64,000 bases of DNA, taken from assembly GCA_963715995.1 (NCBI GenBank), contig OY970283.1, positions 1,860,001 to 1,924,000 of the forward strand. Direction: 5' to 3'. The notes below the pieces were generated by a model. The model was not told the origin of the DNA. It ran no database searches and saw nothing but the letters and a program-made list of their open reading frames with translations. The stretch is from DATBDN01 sp963715995 (GTDB lineage Bacteria; Actinomycetota; Thermoleophilia; Solirubrobacterales; Thermoleophilaceae). The stretch's first letter is position 1; each line of letters opens with the position of its first letter. The position numbers were made by a program, and so were the translations under genes. Below, piece after piece: positions 44,747 to 54,710 of the stretch.

Positions 44747-46200
44747 CAGGCCGCGCTCCCTTCCAGCAGGGCCGGGTCAGCCACCTCACGACCACGGCGG
44801 AAGAAGGCCGGCTCCTTCGCCTGCCAGATGAACATCAGGACGACGCCTATCAGCAGGCCGCCGAGGCCGATCACGAGCGGCCCGCCGATGCCGAAGATCG
44901 TGGTCGATCCGGCGTCTGCCCTGCCGAGGTCGCTGCAGGAGCGGAAGAACACGTAGGTCAGCGATACGGCGCCAAGCATCGGCAGGAGCCCGATGTAGAC
45001 GAAGTTGCGCACGCTCTTCATCAGCTCGCGCCGGAAGTAGACGACGCATGCGTAGCCGGTGAGCCCGTAGTAGAAGGCGATCATCAGGCCGAGCGCGGCG
45101 ATCGAGTCCGCGAGGATGTCGTTGGAGACGATCGTCAGCCCGACGTACCAGAGGATCGACACGCCGCCCATCACGAGCGTGGAGACGTCAGGCGTCTGGA
45201 AGCGCGGGTGGATGCGCGCGAACACGCGCGGAATCGCTCCAACGCGCGCCATCGAGAGGCTCGTGCGCGCGGTCGGCAGGATCGTGGTCTGGGTGGACGC
45301 GGATGCCGACGTGAGGACCGCGATGATCAGCAGCTTGTCCAGGCCCGAGCCCAGCACCGCCTTGCCGATCGGCGCGAACACGTCGTCTGCGTTCTTCGTC
45401 AGCGTGTCGGGCCCGGCGAAGGCGACGGCCGCGGTCGACACCAGCACGTAGATCCCGACCAGCAGCAGCGTCGAGATGACCGCAGCGCGCCCGGGCGCGG
45501 TGTCGGAGCCGGCGGTCTCCTCGTTGACCGCGACCCCGCTGTCCCAGCCCCAATAGATGAAGATCGCGAGCAGCACGCCGCTGATCAGCGCCGAGGTGGA
45601 TTTGATCGCGAACGGCGAGAACCAGCTGGCCTCGATGTGGTGCGTGCCCGGGTGATGGCCGCTGTAGACCTTCACCAGCGCGACGATGGCGAAGATCATC
45701 AGCGTGATGAACTCCGCGCCGAGCAGAAACTTCTGGGTGTTCGCGGACAGCTCCGTGCCCAGGTAACAGATTGTCGTCATGACGACGATCCAGATCACGC
45801 CGATCAGCGTGACCTCGAACGTCGACGGGCTGTCGTTGCCGAACAGCTGAAACGAGTAGAGGCCGGCGATCTGGGCCAGGTTGGCCATGACGATCACGTC
45901 GGCGATGATGATTCCCCAGCCGCCCATCCATCCGCTGCGCGGGCCCATCGCCTTGGTGACCCAGGCGAACGTGGTGCCGCAGTCCGGGTCGGCCCGGTTC
46001 ATGTAGTTGTAGGACAGCGCGATGCAGAGCATCGGCAGGAACGCCACGATCATGATCGCCGGCGCGCCGAAGCCGACCGCGGCCGTGACGAGTCCGAGAG
46101 TGGCCGCGAGCGAGTACCCAGGCGCGGTCGATGCAACTCCGATGACCACACTCGAGATGAACGAGATGACGCCTGACTTCAGGCCGGGGCTGTCCTCCAT
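44746..46200 (-). CDS. APC-superfamily amino acid permease
   Basis: A 484-residue transporter with about 12 membrane helices. GVISFISSVVIGVASTAPGY is helix 1 with the broken-helix motif, and DCGTTFAWVTKAMGPRSGWM is a conserved APC loop. AIFIYWGWDSGVAVNEETAG is helix 6. The start at 46200 (MEDSPGLKSG) is chosen because the family N-terminus begins there. It probably imports an amino acid or amine. It is coupled to the UspA gene. Confidence 0.9.
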   Translation of the reverse strand: MEDSPGLKSGVISFISSVVIGVASTAPGYSLAATLGLVTAAVGFGAPAIMIVAFLPMLCIALSYNYMNRADPDCGTTFAWVTKAMGPRSGWMGGWGIIIADVIVMANLAQIAGLYSFQLFGNDSPSTFEVTLIGVIWIVVMTTICYLGTELSANTQKFLLGAEFITLMIFAIVALVKVYSGHHPGTHHIEASWFSPFAIKSTSALISGVLLAIFIYWGWDSGVAVNEETAGSDTAPGRAAVISTLLLVGIYVLVSTAAVAFAGPDTLTKNADDVFAPIGKAVLGSGLDKLLIIAVLTSASASTQTTILPTARTSLSMARVGAIPRVFARIHPRFQTPDVSTLVMGGVSILWYVGLTIVSNDILADSIAALGLMIAFYYGLTGYACVVYFRRELMKSVRNFVYIGLLPMLGAVSLTYVFFRSCSDLGRADAGSTTIFGIGGPLVIGLGGLLIGVVLMFIWQAKEPAFFRRGREVADPALLEGSAA

Positions 46201-46219
46201 GGAGGGGACCCTATATCGG

Positions 46220-46504
46220 TTACAGACCCAGCGGGGGAAGACCAAGTTCCCCGAGCGCCTGGTTGCCCAGGCTGGTCGCGACCTCGATTGGCGCGAACAG
46301 ATTCACGCGCACACCGGCCGCCGGTGACTCGAGCGACGCGCCGTTGCCGCCGGCGTCGTAGTCGTGCGGGACGACGACCGTCGGGGCCGCGGGCTGTCCC
46401 GTCTTGTGGGCGCGGTGGTGCTTCTTCGCGAGTGCGCCCGACGGTGCGGCCAGCGCCACGATGCAGGCGCCGGCGCTGGCCAGGCGGAGGGTCGTGCCGT
46501 TCAT
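46220..46504 (-). CDS. Small secreted protein of unknown function
   Basis: 94 residues: a signal peptide (GTTLRLASAGACIVALAAPS, cut after GALA), a His/Lys-rich mature start (KKHHRAHK), then a Pro/Val segment and a hydrophobic end (LGNQALGELGLPPLGL). It has no recognised domain. It lies between the permease and an acetyltransferase on the same strand. It could be a short adhesive or metal-binding peptide; that is a guess. Confidence 0.6.
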   Translation of the reverse strand: MNGTTLRLASAGACIVALAAPSGALAKKHHRAHKTGQPAAPTVVVPHDYDAGGNGASLESPAAGVRVNLFAPIEVATSLGNQALGELGLPPLGL

Positions 46505-46522
46505 GTGGTCTCCATCGACAGT

Positions 46523-47269
46523 TCAGGTTGCCTTGATGAGCAGGAAGTCCGCCCGGTCCTCCACGTGCTCGAAGCCGAGCCGCCGGTAGAACTGATGCGG
46601 CCAGTCATCGGTTTCGGCCGTGATGAAGACAGTGTCGTGGTCGTGGGCCAAGAGCGCAAGCGCGTGTTCGATCAGGCGCCTGGCGAGCCCGCGGCCCTGG
46701 AAGCGCTGGAGCACCCCGACGTCCTCGATCTGCGCAAGGCCGTCGCGGGAGTAGACGATCAGGTGCCCGGCCGGCTGCTCGTCCGAGTGGATCACGAGCC
46801 AGCGCTCGCCGGTCAGCTCGTGCGTGCGGTCGTGCACGCGGCCGACCTGCTCGGCCACCTCCGCGCGCGGAGGTGAGAGCTGCTCCATGTGGACGTCGAA
46901 ACGGAACGGCTTGACCGCGTCGTAGGGCAGCTCGCGCACGTCGCGGTGGAGTCGCCCGCTCGGCTCGCGCGCGAGCGCCACCAGATTGCGCTGGGCCAGG
47001 CCGCGGCCGATCAGCTCCGGCCCGTGAGCCGCCAGCAGCGCGGGGTCCTCGATCAGAACCTTGTAGTGGCCCTGGCCCGCCTGGAGCCGCTCGACGTCGC
47101 CGACCAGGTCGACTGCGGGGTGGTCCACGCGTACGAAGTTGACGTCCCAGACCAGCGGCAGCTCGGCGTTGGAATAGGCCACGCCGCCCGGAAACTCCTC
47201 ACGGCGAAGCGCGCCGGCGTCATGGACGGCGTGCTCGAGCGCGCGCATCCGGCCGACCAGCTCCCGCAC
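46523..47269 (-). CDS. GNAT-family N-acetyltransferase
   Basis: 248 residues. The acetyl-CoA-binding motif A is EDVGVLQRFQGRGLARRLI (R/Q-x-x-G-x-G/A), followed by HDTVFITAETDDWPHQFYRRLGFEHVE, in the C-terminal half. The N-terminal half (residues 1-130) looks like a second, degenerate GNAT-like fold. GTG start at 47269. The substrate is unknown. It is divergent from pnp with 92 bases between starts. Confidence 0.85.
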   Translation of the reverse strand: MRELVGRMRALEHAVHDAGALRREEFPGGVAYSNAELPLVWDVNFVRVDHPAVDLVGDVERLQAGQGHYKVLIEDPALLAAHGPELIGRGLAQRNLVALAREPSGRLHRDVRELPYDAVKPFRFDVHMEQLSPPRAEVAEQVGRVHDRTHELTGERWLVIHSDEQPAGHLIVYSRDGLAQIEDVGVLQRFQGRGLARRLIEHALALLAHDHDTVFITAETDDWPHQFYRRLGFEHVEDRADFLLIKAT

Positions 47270-47329
47270 GTGCCGGATGTTGCCAAGTCGCTAGTCTTAC
47301 CCGCTTCTACGGAATCAATATTGGAACCA

Positions 47330-47348
47330 GCCGCCGACCGGAGGCGGC
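47330..47348 (+). promoter_or_regulatory. Hairpin in the pnp 5' leader
   Basis: GCCGCC (47330-47335) pairs with GGCGGC (47343-47348) around a 7-base loop, ending 4 bases before the AAAGGA ribosome-binding site of pnp (ATG 47362). A structured pnp leader is the autoregulatory target in E. coli; a similar role here is only a suggestion. Confidence 0.45.
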
Positions 47349-47361
47349 CGAAAGGAACAAC

Positions 47362-49647
47362 ATGGAGCAGCAAGTGCACCGCGTCTCGGTAGAGATCGGG
47401 GGGACCCAGATCGAGTTCGAGACCGGGAAGCTCGCCAAGCAGGCGAGCGGCGCTGTCCTCGTCAAGGCCGGCGACACCCACGTCCTGGCCACTGCAACCG
47501 CAGGCAATGAGCGCGATGTGGACTTTCTTCCACTGACCGTCGACGTCGAGGAACGCGCATACGCAGCAGGAAAGATCCCCGGAAGCTTCTTCCGTCGCGA
47601 GGGTCGCTCGGGTGAGAAGGCCACCCTGACCGCGCGCATGATCGACCGCCCGATCCGCCCGCTCTTCCCGAAGGGCTGGACACGCGAGACACAGCTCGTG
47701 GCGATGCCGATCTCGGTGGACCACATCCACCCCTACGACATCCTCGCGATGAACGGCGCCTCAGCGGCGCTGATGATCTCGGAGATCCCCGTCCCGACGC
47801 CGGTCGGCGCAGTGCGCATCGGCCAGGACGAGGACGGCGACTTCGTGGTCAACCCGGCCGAGGAGCTGCTCGTCGACGACGTGCGCCTCGACCTGATCGT
47901 CGCCGGCACCGAGGAGGCCATCCTGATGGTCGAGGCGGGCGCCCGCGAGGTCTCGGAGGCCGAGATCCTCGACGCGCTCGACATCGCGCACGCCGAGATC
48001 AAGAAGCTCTGCAAGGCGCAGCACGAGCTGCGCGAGAAGGCCGGCAAGCCGAAGATCGAGGTCACGCCGCGGCAGGTCGACCAGGGCATGTACGACGAGA
48101 TCCTGAGCCGCTTCGGCTCGGACCTCGATCACGCCACCTCGGTGGAGGACAAGCTCGAGCGCCAGAACGCGACGGTCGAGCTCGAGGAGAAGATCGTCGG
48201 CGAGTTCGCAGGCGATCCCGAGTCCGAGGATCACGCCGACAAGCGCAAGGCCGCAGCACTGGCCTTCGCCAAGGCCGAGAAGAACACGATCCGCCAGCGG
48301 ATCGCCGTCCAGAAGAAGCGTCCCGACGGGCGTGCGACCGACGAGATCCGCCCGATCTCGATCGAGGTCGACGTCGCGCCGCGCACGCACGGCTCGGCGC
48401 TCTTCACCCGCGGTCAGACGCAGGCGCTGTCGGTTGCCTCACTGGGCACCACCCGTGAGGAGATGCGCCTTGACGACCTCGGTCTGAGGACGCAGAAGTT
48501 CTACTGGCACCACTACAACTTCCCGCCGTTCTCGGTGGGCGAGGCCGGCTTCATGCGCGGCCCGAAGCGCCGCGACATCGGTCACGGCGCGCTGGCCGAG
48601 CGCGCGCTCGTGCCGCTGGTGCCCTCGATCGAGGACTTCCCGTACACGATCCGCGTGGTCTCCGACATCCTCGAGTCGAACGGCTCGTCGTCGATGGCCT
48701 CGGTCTGCGGCTCGAGCCTCTCGCTCATGGCCGCCGGCGTGCCGATCAAGGCGCCGTGCGCGGGCATCGCGATGGGCCTGATCAAGGAGGGTGACGACTA
48801 CGTCGTGCTCTCCGACATCGCGGGCGTCGAGGACCACCTGGGCGACATGGACTTCAAGGTCGCCGGCACGAAGGACGGCATCACCGCCCTTCAGATGGAC
48901 ATCAAGATCACCGGTGTCTCATTCGACATCCTGCGTGATGCGCTCGAGCAGGCCAAGGCCGGCCGCGAGCACATTCTCGGGAAGATGGCCGAGGTTCTCA
49001 CCGAGCCGCGCGAGCAGCTCTCCGAGCACGCTCCGCGCATCAGCTCGATCAAGATCGACCAGGACAAGATCGGCATGGTCATCGGCAAGGGCGGCGAGAC
49101 GATCCGTGCGCTGTCCGACGAGTTCGAGGCCCAGATCGACATGCAGGAGGACGGCACCGTCCTGATCTACGCAGCGACCGGCGCACAGGCCGACGCGCTC
49201 GTGGATCGCATCCGGACGATGACCAAGGAGGTCGAGGTCGGGGACGAGTTCCACGGCAAGGTCGTGAAGACGACCACCTTCGGCGCCTTCGTCGAGCTCA
49301 GCAAGGGCACCGACGGCCTGCTGCACATCTCGAACGTGAAGCCCGGCGAGCGCGCCGAGTCGGTCGAGGACGTGCTCAACCGCGGTGACGAGATCGACGT
49401 CCGCGTGGTCGAGGTCGACAAGGAGCGTGGCCGCATCGGCCTGCGCCTGGCCGACGACCCCGAGGTTCACGGCAAGACGGCCGAGGAGCTCGTGTCGGTT
49501 GGCACGGGCGACAAGGGCGGCGACCGCGGCGGCGACAGGCCGCGCGGGCGTGGCGGTGACCGCGGCGGACGTGGCGGCGGCGACCGAGGCGGCCGAGGCG
49601 GGCGTGACCGCGGCGGCAACGGCGACTACCGCCGCGACAGCCGCTAG
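47362..49647 (+). CDS. pnp: Polyribonucleotide nucleotidyltransferase (PNPase)
   Basis: A 761-residue phosphorolytic 3'-5' exoribonuclease. It has two RNase PH domains ([37 protein letters not shown]), an alpha linker, then a KH domain ([15 protein letters not shown]) and an S1 domain ([20 protein letters not shown]). The last about 45 residues are a Gly/Arg/Asp-rich tail ([18 protein letters not shown] and so on), resembling RGG-type RNA-binding regions. ATG with AAAGGA upstream. Confidence 0.97.
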   Translation: MEQQVHRVSVEIGGTQIEFETGKLAKQASGAVLVKAGDTHVLATATAGNERDVDFLPLTVDVEERAYAAGKIPGSFFRREGRSGEKATLTARMIDRPIRPLFPKGWTRETQLVAMPISVDHIHPYDILAMNGASAALMISEIPVPTPVGAVRIGQDEDGDFVVNPAEELLVDDVRLDLIVAGTEEAILMVEAGAREVSEAEILDALDIAHAEIKKLCKAQHELREKAGKPKIEVTPRQVDQGMYDEILSRFGSDLDHATSVEDKLERQNATVELEEKIVGEFAGDPESEDHADKRKAAALAFAKAEKNTIRQRIAVQKKRPDGRATDEIRPISIEVDVAPRTHGSALFTRGQTQALSVASLGTTREEMRLDDLGLRTQKFYWHHYNFPPFSVGEAGFMRGPKRRDIGHGALAERALVPLVPSIEDFPYTIRVVSDILESNGSSSMASVCGSSLSLMAAGVPIKAPCAGIAMGLIKEGDDYVVLSDIAGVEDHLGDMDFKVAGTKDGITALQMDIKITGVSFDILRDALEQAKAGREHILGKMAEVLTEPREQLSEHAPRISSIKIDQDKIGMVIGKGGETIRALSDEFEAQIDMQEDGTVLIYAATGAQADALVDRIRTMTKEVEVGDEFHGKVVKTTTFGAFVELSKGTDGLLHISNVKPGERAESVEDVLNRGDEIDVRVVEVDKERGRIGLRLADDPEVHGKTAEELVSVGTGDKGGDRGGDRPRGRGGDRGGRGGGDRGGRGGRDRGGNGDYRRDSR

Positions 49648-49650
49648 CCG

Positions 49651-50940
49651 GTGCCCGACGGGCCGCAGCTGACGGAGCTCGACTCCGGGCTCCGCGTGGT
49701 CTCGGAGCGGATCGACACGGTCCGCTCCGTTGCCCTCGGCTTCTGGATCCGCACCGGCTCGCGCGACGAGACGGTCGAGGAGGCAGGCGTCTCGCACTTC
49801 CTCGAGCACCTTCTGTTCAAGGGCACCGACCGCTTCAGCTCGACGGAGATCGACCAGATCTTCGACGGCATGGGGGCGGAGGTGAACGCGGGTACCGGCA
49901 AGGAGACGACGTCGGTCTACTCGCGCTTCCTCGACCAGCACTTCGAGCGCGCGTTCGACGTGATGTCGGACATGGTGCTGCGCCCGTCGTACCCGGACAT
50001 CGACTCCGAGCGCCAGGTCGTGATCGAGGAGATCGCGATGTACGAGGATGAGCCCTCGGACAAGGTCCACGACGTGCTGGCTTCCGCCGTGTTCGGCGAC
50101 CACCCGCTCGGGCGGCCGGTCATCGGCCGCGCCGACGTGATCGCGAACGTGCCGGTGCCGGAGATCGCCGCCTACCACGACGAGCGCTACATGCCCTCGA
50201 ACCTGGTGCTCGCGGCGGCCGGCAACGTGGACCACGACAAGCTGGTGGAGCTGGCACAGGCGGCCTGCAAGCCGGGCCTCCCGAGCTCCGCCAACGGCAA
50301 GCGCGAGCTGGTCGGCGCTCCCGCAGGCGTGGCTCCGCGTATGGGCTTCTTCCAGAAGCAGACCGAGCAGTTCCACGTCACGCTCGGCGCACCGGGCATC
50401 AAGCGCGGCGACGATCGCCGCTTCGCGCTGCGGGTGCTCGACACGATCCTCGGCGGCTCGACCTCGTCGCGGCTGTTCCAGGAGGTGCGCGAGAAGCGCG
50501 GCCTGGCATACGCCGTCTACTCGTACTCGAGCCAGTACCTCGACTCGGGGCAGATCGGCATGTACGTGGGCACGCGCCCCGACAACGTGGCCGAGGCGGT
50601 AGAGGTCATCGCGGGCGAGCTGCGCAAGCTCGGGTCAGACGGCGTGTCCAGCGAGGAGCTGGAGCGCGCCAAGGAGAACGTGAAGGGTCGAACCGTGCTG
50701 TCGATGGAGTCGATGCTTGCGCGGATGAACCGGCTCGGCTCGTCGGTCCTGACAGGCATCCCGCTACTGACGCTCGACGAGGTGCTCGCGCGCACCGACG
50801 CCGTCAGCTCAGACGACATCGCGGCGCTCGTGACCGAGCTCTACGACCCGGCCCGCCTGTCAGCAGCAGCCGTCGGCGGGGACGAGGACGTGTTCAAGCG
50901 CGCTCTCGAAGCCGTCAACCCGGAGCTGGTCGCTGCGTAG
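49651..50940 (+). CDS. M16 family zinc metalloprotease
   Basis: A 429-residue pitrilysin-type peptidase. The inverted zinc motif HFLEH (about residues 48-52) with downstream Glu in EEIAMYEDEPSD is intact; the C-terminal non-catalytic half contains VREKRGLAYAVYSY, the substrate-closing R/Y pair. This gene commonly follows pnp in actinobacteria and resembles mitochondrial processing peptidase. GTG start 3 bases after pnp. Confidence 0.93.
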   Translation: MPDGPQLTELDSGLRVVSERIDTVRSVALGFWIRTGSRDETVEEAGVSHFLEHLLFKGTDRFSSTEIDQIFDGMGAEVNAGTGKETTSVYSRFLDQHFERAFDVMSDMVLRPSYPDIDSERQVVIEEIAMYEDEPSDKVHDVLASAVFGDHPLGRPVIGRADVIANVPVPEIAAYHDERYMPSNLVLAAAGNVDHDKLVELAQAACKPGLPSSANGKRELVGAPAGVAPRMGFFQKQTEQFHVTLGAPGIKRGDDRRFALRVLDTILGGSTSSRLFQEVREKRGLAYAVYSYSSQYLDSGQIGMYVGTRPDNVAEAVEVIAGELRKLGSDGVSSEELERAKENVKGRTVLSMESMLARMNRLGSSVLTGIPLLTLDEVLARTDAVSSDDIAALVTELYDPARLSAAAVGGDEDVFKRALEAVNPELVAA

Positions 50941-51603
50941 ATGATCAACGTCGCCGTCTCCGGCGCCGCCGGCAGGATGGGACAGGCGGTCTGCACGGCC
51001 GTCGAGGGTGCCGAGGACATGGCGCTCGTGGGCCGCGCCGACCCGCTGCTCGGGGTCGCGATCCAGGATGTCCTTGGCGATGCCGACGTTGTGGTCGACT
51101 TCAGCCAGCCCGAGAGCGCGCTGCACAACGCGACTCTGTGCCTGGAGGCCGGGGTGCACTGCGTCATGGGCACCACCGGAGCGGACTTCTCGCAGCTCGA
51201 GGGCGTGGGGACCGGAAACCTGTTCGTGGCCCCGAACTTCGCCATCGGGGCCGTGATGATGATGGAGGTCTCCCGCCAGATCGCGCGGCACATGCCTGAG
51301 GTCGAGATCATCGAGCTCCACCACGACCAGAAGAAGGATGCGCCGTCGGGCACGGCCAAGCGGACGGCGGAGCTCATCCGCGAGGCGGGCGGCAACGTGC
51401 ACGAGCCGATCCACTCCGTGCGTCTGCCGGGGCTGGTCGCGCACCAGGAGGTCATCTTCGGTGGCCTGGGGGAGACGCTGACGATCCGCCACGACTCGAT
51501 CGCGCGGGAGTCCTTCATGCCCGGCGTGCTGCTAGCGGTGCGCAAGGTCGGGTCGCTGGAGCGCTCGCCGCTGGTCGGACTGGAGCACCTGCTCGAAGCC
51601 TGA
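50941..51603 (+). CDS. dapB: 4-hydroxy-tetrahydrodipicolinate reductase
   Basis: A 220-residue NAD(P)H reductase of the lysine/diaminopimelate pathway. The dinucleotide motif is VAVSGAAGRMGQAV, then CVMGTTGADF and the substrate loop ELHHDQKKDAPSGTAKRTAE. It is shorter than most DapB proteins (245-270), mainly by loss between the glycine motif and GTTG, similar to the compact actinobacterial form. It abuts the M16 gene stop. dapA lies 4.7 kb downstream, not adjacent. Confidence 0.95.
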   Translation: MINVAVSGAAGRMGQAVCTAVEGAEDMALVGRADPLLGVAIQDVLGDADVVVDFSQPESALHNATLCLEAGVHCVMGTTGADFSQLEGVGTGNLFVAPNFAIGAVMMMEVSRQIARHMPEVEIIELHHDQKKDAPSGTAKRTAELIREAGGNVHEPIHSVRLPGLVAHQEVIFGGLGETLTIRHDSIARESFMPGVLLAVRKVGSLERSPLVGLEHLLEA

Positions 51604-52145
51604 TGGCAGCGCGCGTGCGACTGGCCGAGCCCACCACGGGCGACCGGCGTGAGTTCCTGGACCTGGTCGAGGCCAGCGCCGAGCTGCACCGCCCGTGGAC
51701 CTACCCGCCGGCTGACGCTGCCAGCTACCGCCGCCTGCTCGAGCGCAATCGCGCCGACAACTTCTATGCGCTGCTCGCGCGGCGGGCCTCCGACGACGCG
51801 ATCGTGGGGCTGTTCGAGTTCTCCGAAGTCGTCCGCGGCGGGTTCCAGAACTCGTACCTGGGCTACTGGGTTGGCGCTCCGTTCGCGGGGCAGGGCTACA
51901 TGACGGAGGGGATGCAGCTGGCACTGCGCTTCGCGTTCAGCGAGCTGCGGCTGCATCGCGTCGAGGCGAACATCCAGCCGGCCAACAAGCGCTCGCTCGC
52001 GCTGGCGAAGCGCGCCGGCTTCCGGCGCGAGGGCTTCTCGCCGCGCTACCTGAAGATCGGTGGCCGCTGGCGCGATCACGAGCGCTGGGCGATCCTCTCC
52101 GACGACCGCTCGATCGGCCGCGGGCGGCGGCTCCCGGGCCGCTGA
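51603..52145 (+). CDS. RimJ/RimL-type GNAT acetyltransferase
   Basis: 180 residues with the ribosomal-protein acetyltransferase layout: ASAELHRPWTYPP at the start, LGYWVGAPFAGQGYMTEGMQ (acetyl-CoA motif) and ANIQPANKRSLALAKRAGFRREGF. The target might be a ribosomal or other protein N-terminus. ATG overlaps the dapB stop (TGATG). Confidence 0.88.
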   Translation: MAARVRLAEPTTGDRREFLDLVEASAELHRPWTYPPADAASYRRLLERNRADNFYALLARRASDDAIVGLFEFSEVVRGGFQNSYLGYWVGAPFAGQGYMTEGMQLALRFAFSELRLHRVEANIQPANKRSLALAKRAGFRREGFSPRYLKIGGRWRDHERWAILSDDRSIGRGRRLPGR

Positions 52146-52167
52146 GCGCGCCGTAGGATCCGGCGCC

Positions 52168-54678
52168 GTGAGGCGCGTCCTGCTCCTGGTCTTCATCGTG
52201 GCTGCGGCGTGCGCTCCGGCGGCACGCGCGGGGCTGCCGGTCCCAGCCGGGACGCCGTGGCCCGAGATGCGCCACGACGAGCGCAACACCGGCGCGTCCG
52301 ACGTCGTGGGCGCCTACAGGCGCGGGGTCAAGCCGTGGCACTTCGTCACCGGCAAGGGCATCTTCTCGACCGCCACCGTCGGGCCCGGCGACCGCGTGTA
52401 CGTCGGCTCCGGCGACGGCGTTTTCCACGCGTTCGGGGCCAAGGGCAAGCCACTGTGGAGCTTCAGGGCGGGGCTGATCGACTCCTCCGCGGTGCTCGGC
52501 AAGGACGGCATCACGGTGGGCACGGGCGACGAGTACCTCTACCACCTGCGCACCACCGCGAAGCGGCTCACGCAGCGCAAGCGCACGATCTGGAAGCTGA
52601 AGGCCACGCAGCCCGCGAACGGCGGCCAGCTCGTGAACTGGTGGGAGGGCAACGCCGAGGTCGGGCCGGACGGGACGATCTACGCGGGCAACACAGGCGC
52701 AGCGGCGTACGCGATCACGCCGAAGGGCAAGGTCAAGTGGATCTTCCGCGCCGGCAACTCGGTCTGGACCTCGACTGCGATCGGCGCCGACGGCACGACC
52801 TTCTGGGGCTCGGTCGATCGCTCGATCTACGCGCTCGATCGCAATGGCAAGCAGCTGTGGACGTTCCCCACGCTCGGCTTCGTCATCTCCTCGCCGGCGC
52901 TGTCCAAGGACGGCTCGACGATCTACATCGGCTCGTTCGACGGCCAGCTGCACGCGCTCGACGCGAAGACGGGCGCGCCGAAGTGGAGCTTCCAGACCGG
53001 CGACCACATCTACAGCTCGCCGGCGCTCGAGGAGGATTCGAGCGGCGCTGTCAAGGCGCTTTACATTGGATCGGCCGACGGGATCGTTTACAAGGTCGAT
53101 GCGAACGGGAACGAGGTCTGGCAGTACGACACGGGGGATGCCGTGCGCTCATCGCCGGTGCTGGGCCTGGCCCCGGACGGAAACTCCCGGATCGTCTACG
53201 TCGGCTCGTCGAACGGCAGCCTGTTCGCGATCGACGCCGCTACGGGGCGCAGGCGCTGGTCCTACGACGGCACGCCGAACAGCGCGACGCTGCGCGACCG
53301 CAACGACATGAACGCCTCGCCGGCGCTCGGGCGCAAGGGCGTCTACATCGGGTCGGAGTCCGGCTACCTGTGGTTCGTTCCCTACGACTGGTGCCTGCAC
53401 GCCGCTGACGCCCGTTGCGACAAGGACGCGGGCCAGGTCTTCGGCAGCGACCTCACGCGTGTGTTCGGTGTGACCGCGGGTGGCACCACCGAGCCAGGTG
53501 GCTTCGCCGGCGCGCTGCCGGCCGCGACCACGATCGTCAGCCGGCTCGTCGTCCACAAGGGCGGGCGCAGTCAGGACGCGGCGATCCAGCCGCTCCCGGA
53601 CGCGAAGAGCCTGGTCACGGCCGATCCGCCGTTCCCGTTCAGCGCAGCGCTCTCAGGCGACGGGCATTTCCTGTTCGTGCGCCCGGACGACCTGCTGGAC
53701 GCCGGCCGCGACTACACGCTCAAGCTGAGCGGCCTTTACACCACCGGCGGCTTCCACATAGGCGCTCCGGCGCTCGGGGCCACCGGCGGCGCGCCGTTCT
53801 CCGACACGGTGCGCTTCCACACGCAGGCGTCGAAGGGGCCGCTGCCGCTGCGCTCGACTGCGAAGGCTGTGGCCGCGTTCAGGCTGCGGCGGCTCGCTGT
53901 GCCGCTGCCCGCGTTCCTGCCGAGCGTGAACCAGATCGGCTTCGACTCGTACGAGTGGCTGGCCGGAGTGCTCGACATCGGCAAGCCGGACGCGACCGGC
54001 AAGGGCTCGCTGCTCGCCTGGGTGATAGGCGTCAAGCCGGGGCGCAAGCCCAAGCGCGGCAAGCCGCAGACCTGGGTTCCCGACCCAGCGGCCGGCTTCG
54101 CCTTCCCGCTGTACGGGAGCTATCGGCGCGATGCGTTCGAGCTCGGCCTGCACAACATCACGCTCACGTTCTCGTTCGGCCCGGTGCCGCTCGACACGTT
54201 CGAGTTCCGCGGGCGAATGAGCAAGGACCTGACGACGAGCGGCCCCAACCTCTACGCAGAGGCCACCTGCGCGAACGTGCCCAACTACGGCCCGTTCCTC
54301 CCGACGACAACCCGGCTCTGCAACCAGCAGGGCAAGATCATCGTCGGCGGCGCCTTCCTGACGCAGCGCTACGCCGGCACGGCCGCGACGAAGCCGAAGG
54401 GCCTCACCGTGAAGTCGCTCGACCTGACACGCCCGACGGCGGCCGCAGCCGGTCAGGCGGTGGCGACGCTCTCGAAGCCGGTCGCCAAGGGCCACACCAC
54501 AGCGATCCTGCTGACCGACGCCGGGTCGCTGGCGCCCGTCGCGCTGGACTACGCAGGGGCGACGAAGGTGGAGGGCAACCGCGTCACGCTGACGATCCCG
54601 GCCGGGACAGAGCTGCCGGCGTCGGTGAAGGCATGGGTGCTCTCGGACGTGTACCCGGTGGGCTCGAAGGTGCTCTGA
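52168..54678 (+). CDS. Secreted beta-propeller (PQQ-like repeat) protein
   Basis: An 836-residue exported protein. Signal peptide RRVLLLVFIVAAACAPAARA. Residues about 40-420 hold around seven PQQ-like repeats (for example VYVGSGDGVFHAFGAKGKPL, TIYIGSFDGQLHALDAKTG, ALYIGSADGIVYKVDANG) ending in Trp-x-Phe/Tyr blades, a likely WD/PQQ propeller. The PQQ ligands are not obvious, so it may be a binding scaffold and not a dehydrogenase. The C-terminal half (about 400 residues) is a beta-rich region I cannot assign, with cysteines in LYAEATCANVPNYGP. GTG start; repeat copy C follows the stop. Confidence 0.8.
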   Translation: MRRVLLLVFIVAAACAPAARAGLPVPAGTPWPEMRHDERNTGASDVVGAYRRGVKPWHFVTGKGIFSTATVGPGDRVYVGSGDGVFHAFGAKGKPLWSFRAGLIDSSAVLGKDGITVGTGDEYLYHLRTTAKRLTQRKRTIWKLKATQPANGGQLVNWWEGNAEVGPDGTIYAGNTGAAAYAITPKGKVKWIFRAGNSVWTSTAIGADGTTFWGSVDRSIYALDRNGKQLWTFPTLGFVISSPALSKDGSTIYIGSFDGQLHALDAKTGAPKWSFQTGDHIYSSPALEEDSSGAVKALYIGSADGIVYKVDANGNEVWQYDTGDAVRSSPVLGLAPDGNSRIVYVGSSNGSLFAIDAATGRRRWSYDGTPNSATLRDRNDMNASPALGRKGVYIGSESGYLWFVPYDWCLHAADARCDKDAGQVFGSDLTRVFGVTAGGTTEPGGFAGALPAATTIVSRLVVHKGGRSQDAAIQPLPDAKSLVTADPPFPFSAALSGDGHFLFVRPDDLLDAGRDYTLKLSGLYTTGGFHIGAPALGATGGAPFSDTVRFHTQASKGPLPLRSTAKAVAAFRLRRLAVPLPAFLPSVNQIGFDSYEWLAGVLDIGKPDATGKGSLLAWVIGVKPGRKPKRGKPQTWVPDPAAGFAFPLYGSYRRDAFELGLHNITLTFSFGPVPLDTFEFRGRMSKDLTTSGPNLYAEATCANVPNYGPFLPTTTRLCNQQGKIIVGGAFLTQRYAGTAATKPKGLTVKSLDLTRPTAAAAGQAVATLSKPVAKGHTTAILLTDAGSLAPVALDYAGATKVEGNRVTLTIPAGTELPASVKAWVLSDVYPVGSKVL

Positions 54679-54710
54679 GCCCTTCGCCGTTTCGCGTCAG
54701 TAAGGGCGCC

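Noticed and set aside
52168..52250. Propeller protein as a lipoprotein
   Set aside because: A Cys lies in the signal region (IVAAAC), but it lacks a proper lipobox Leu/Val at -3 and is followed by a better signal-peptidase I site (APAARA-G).
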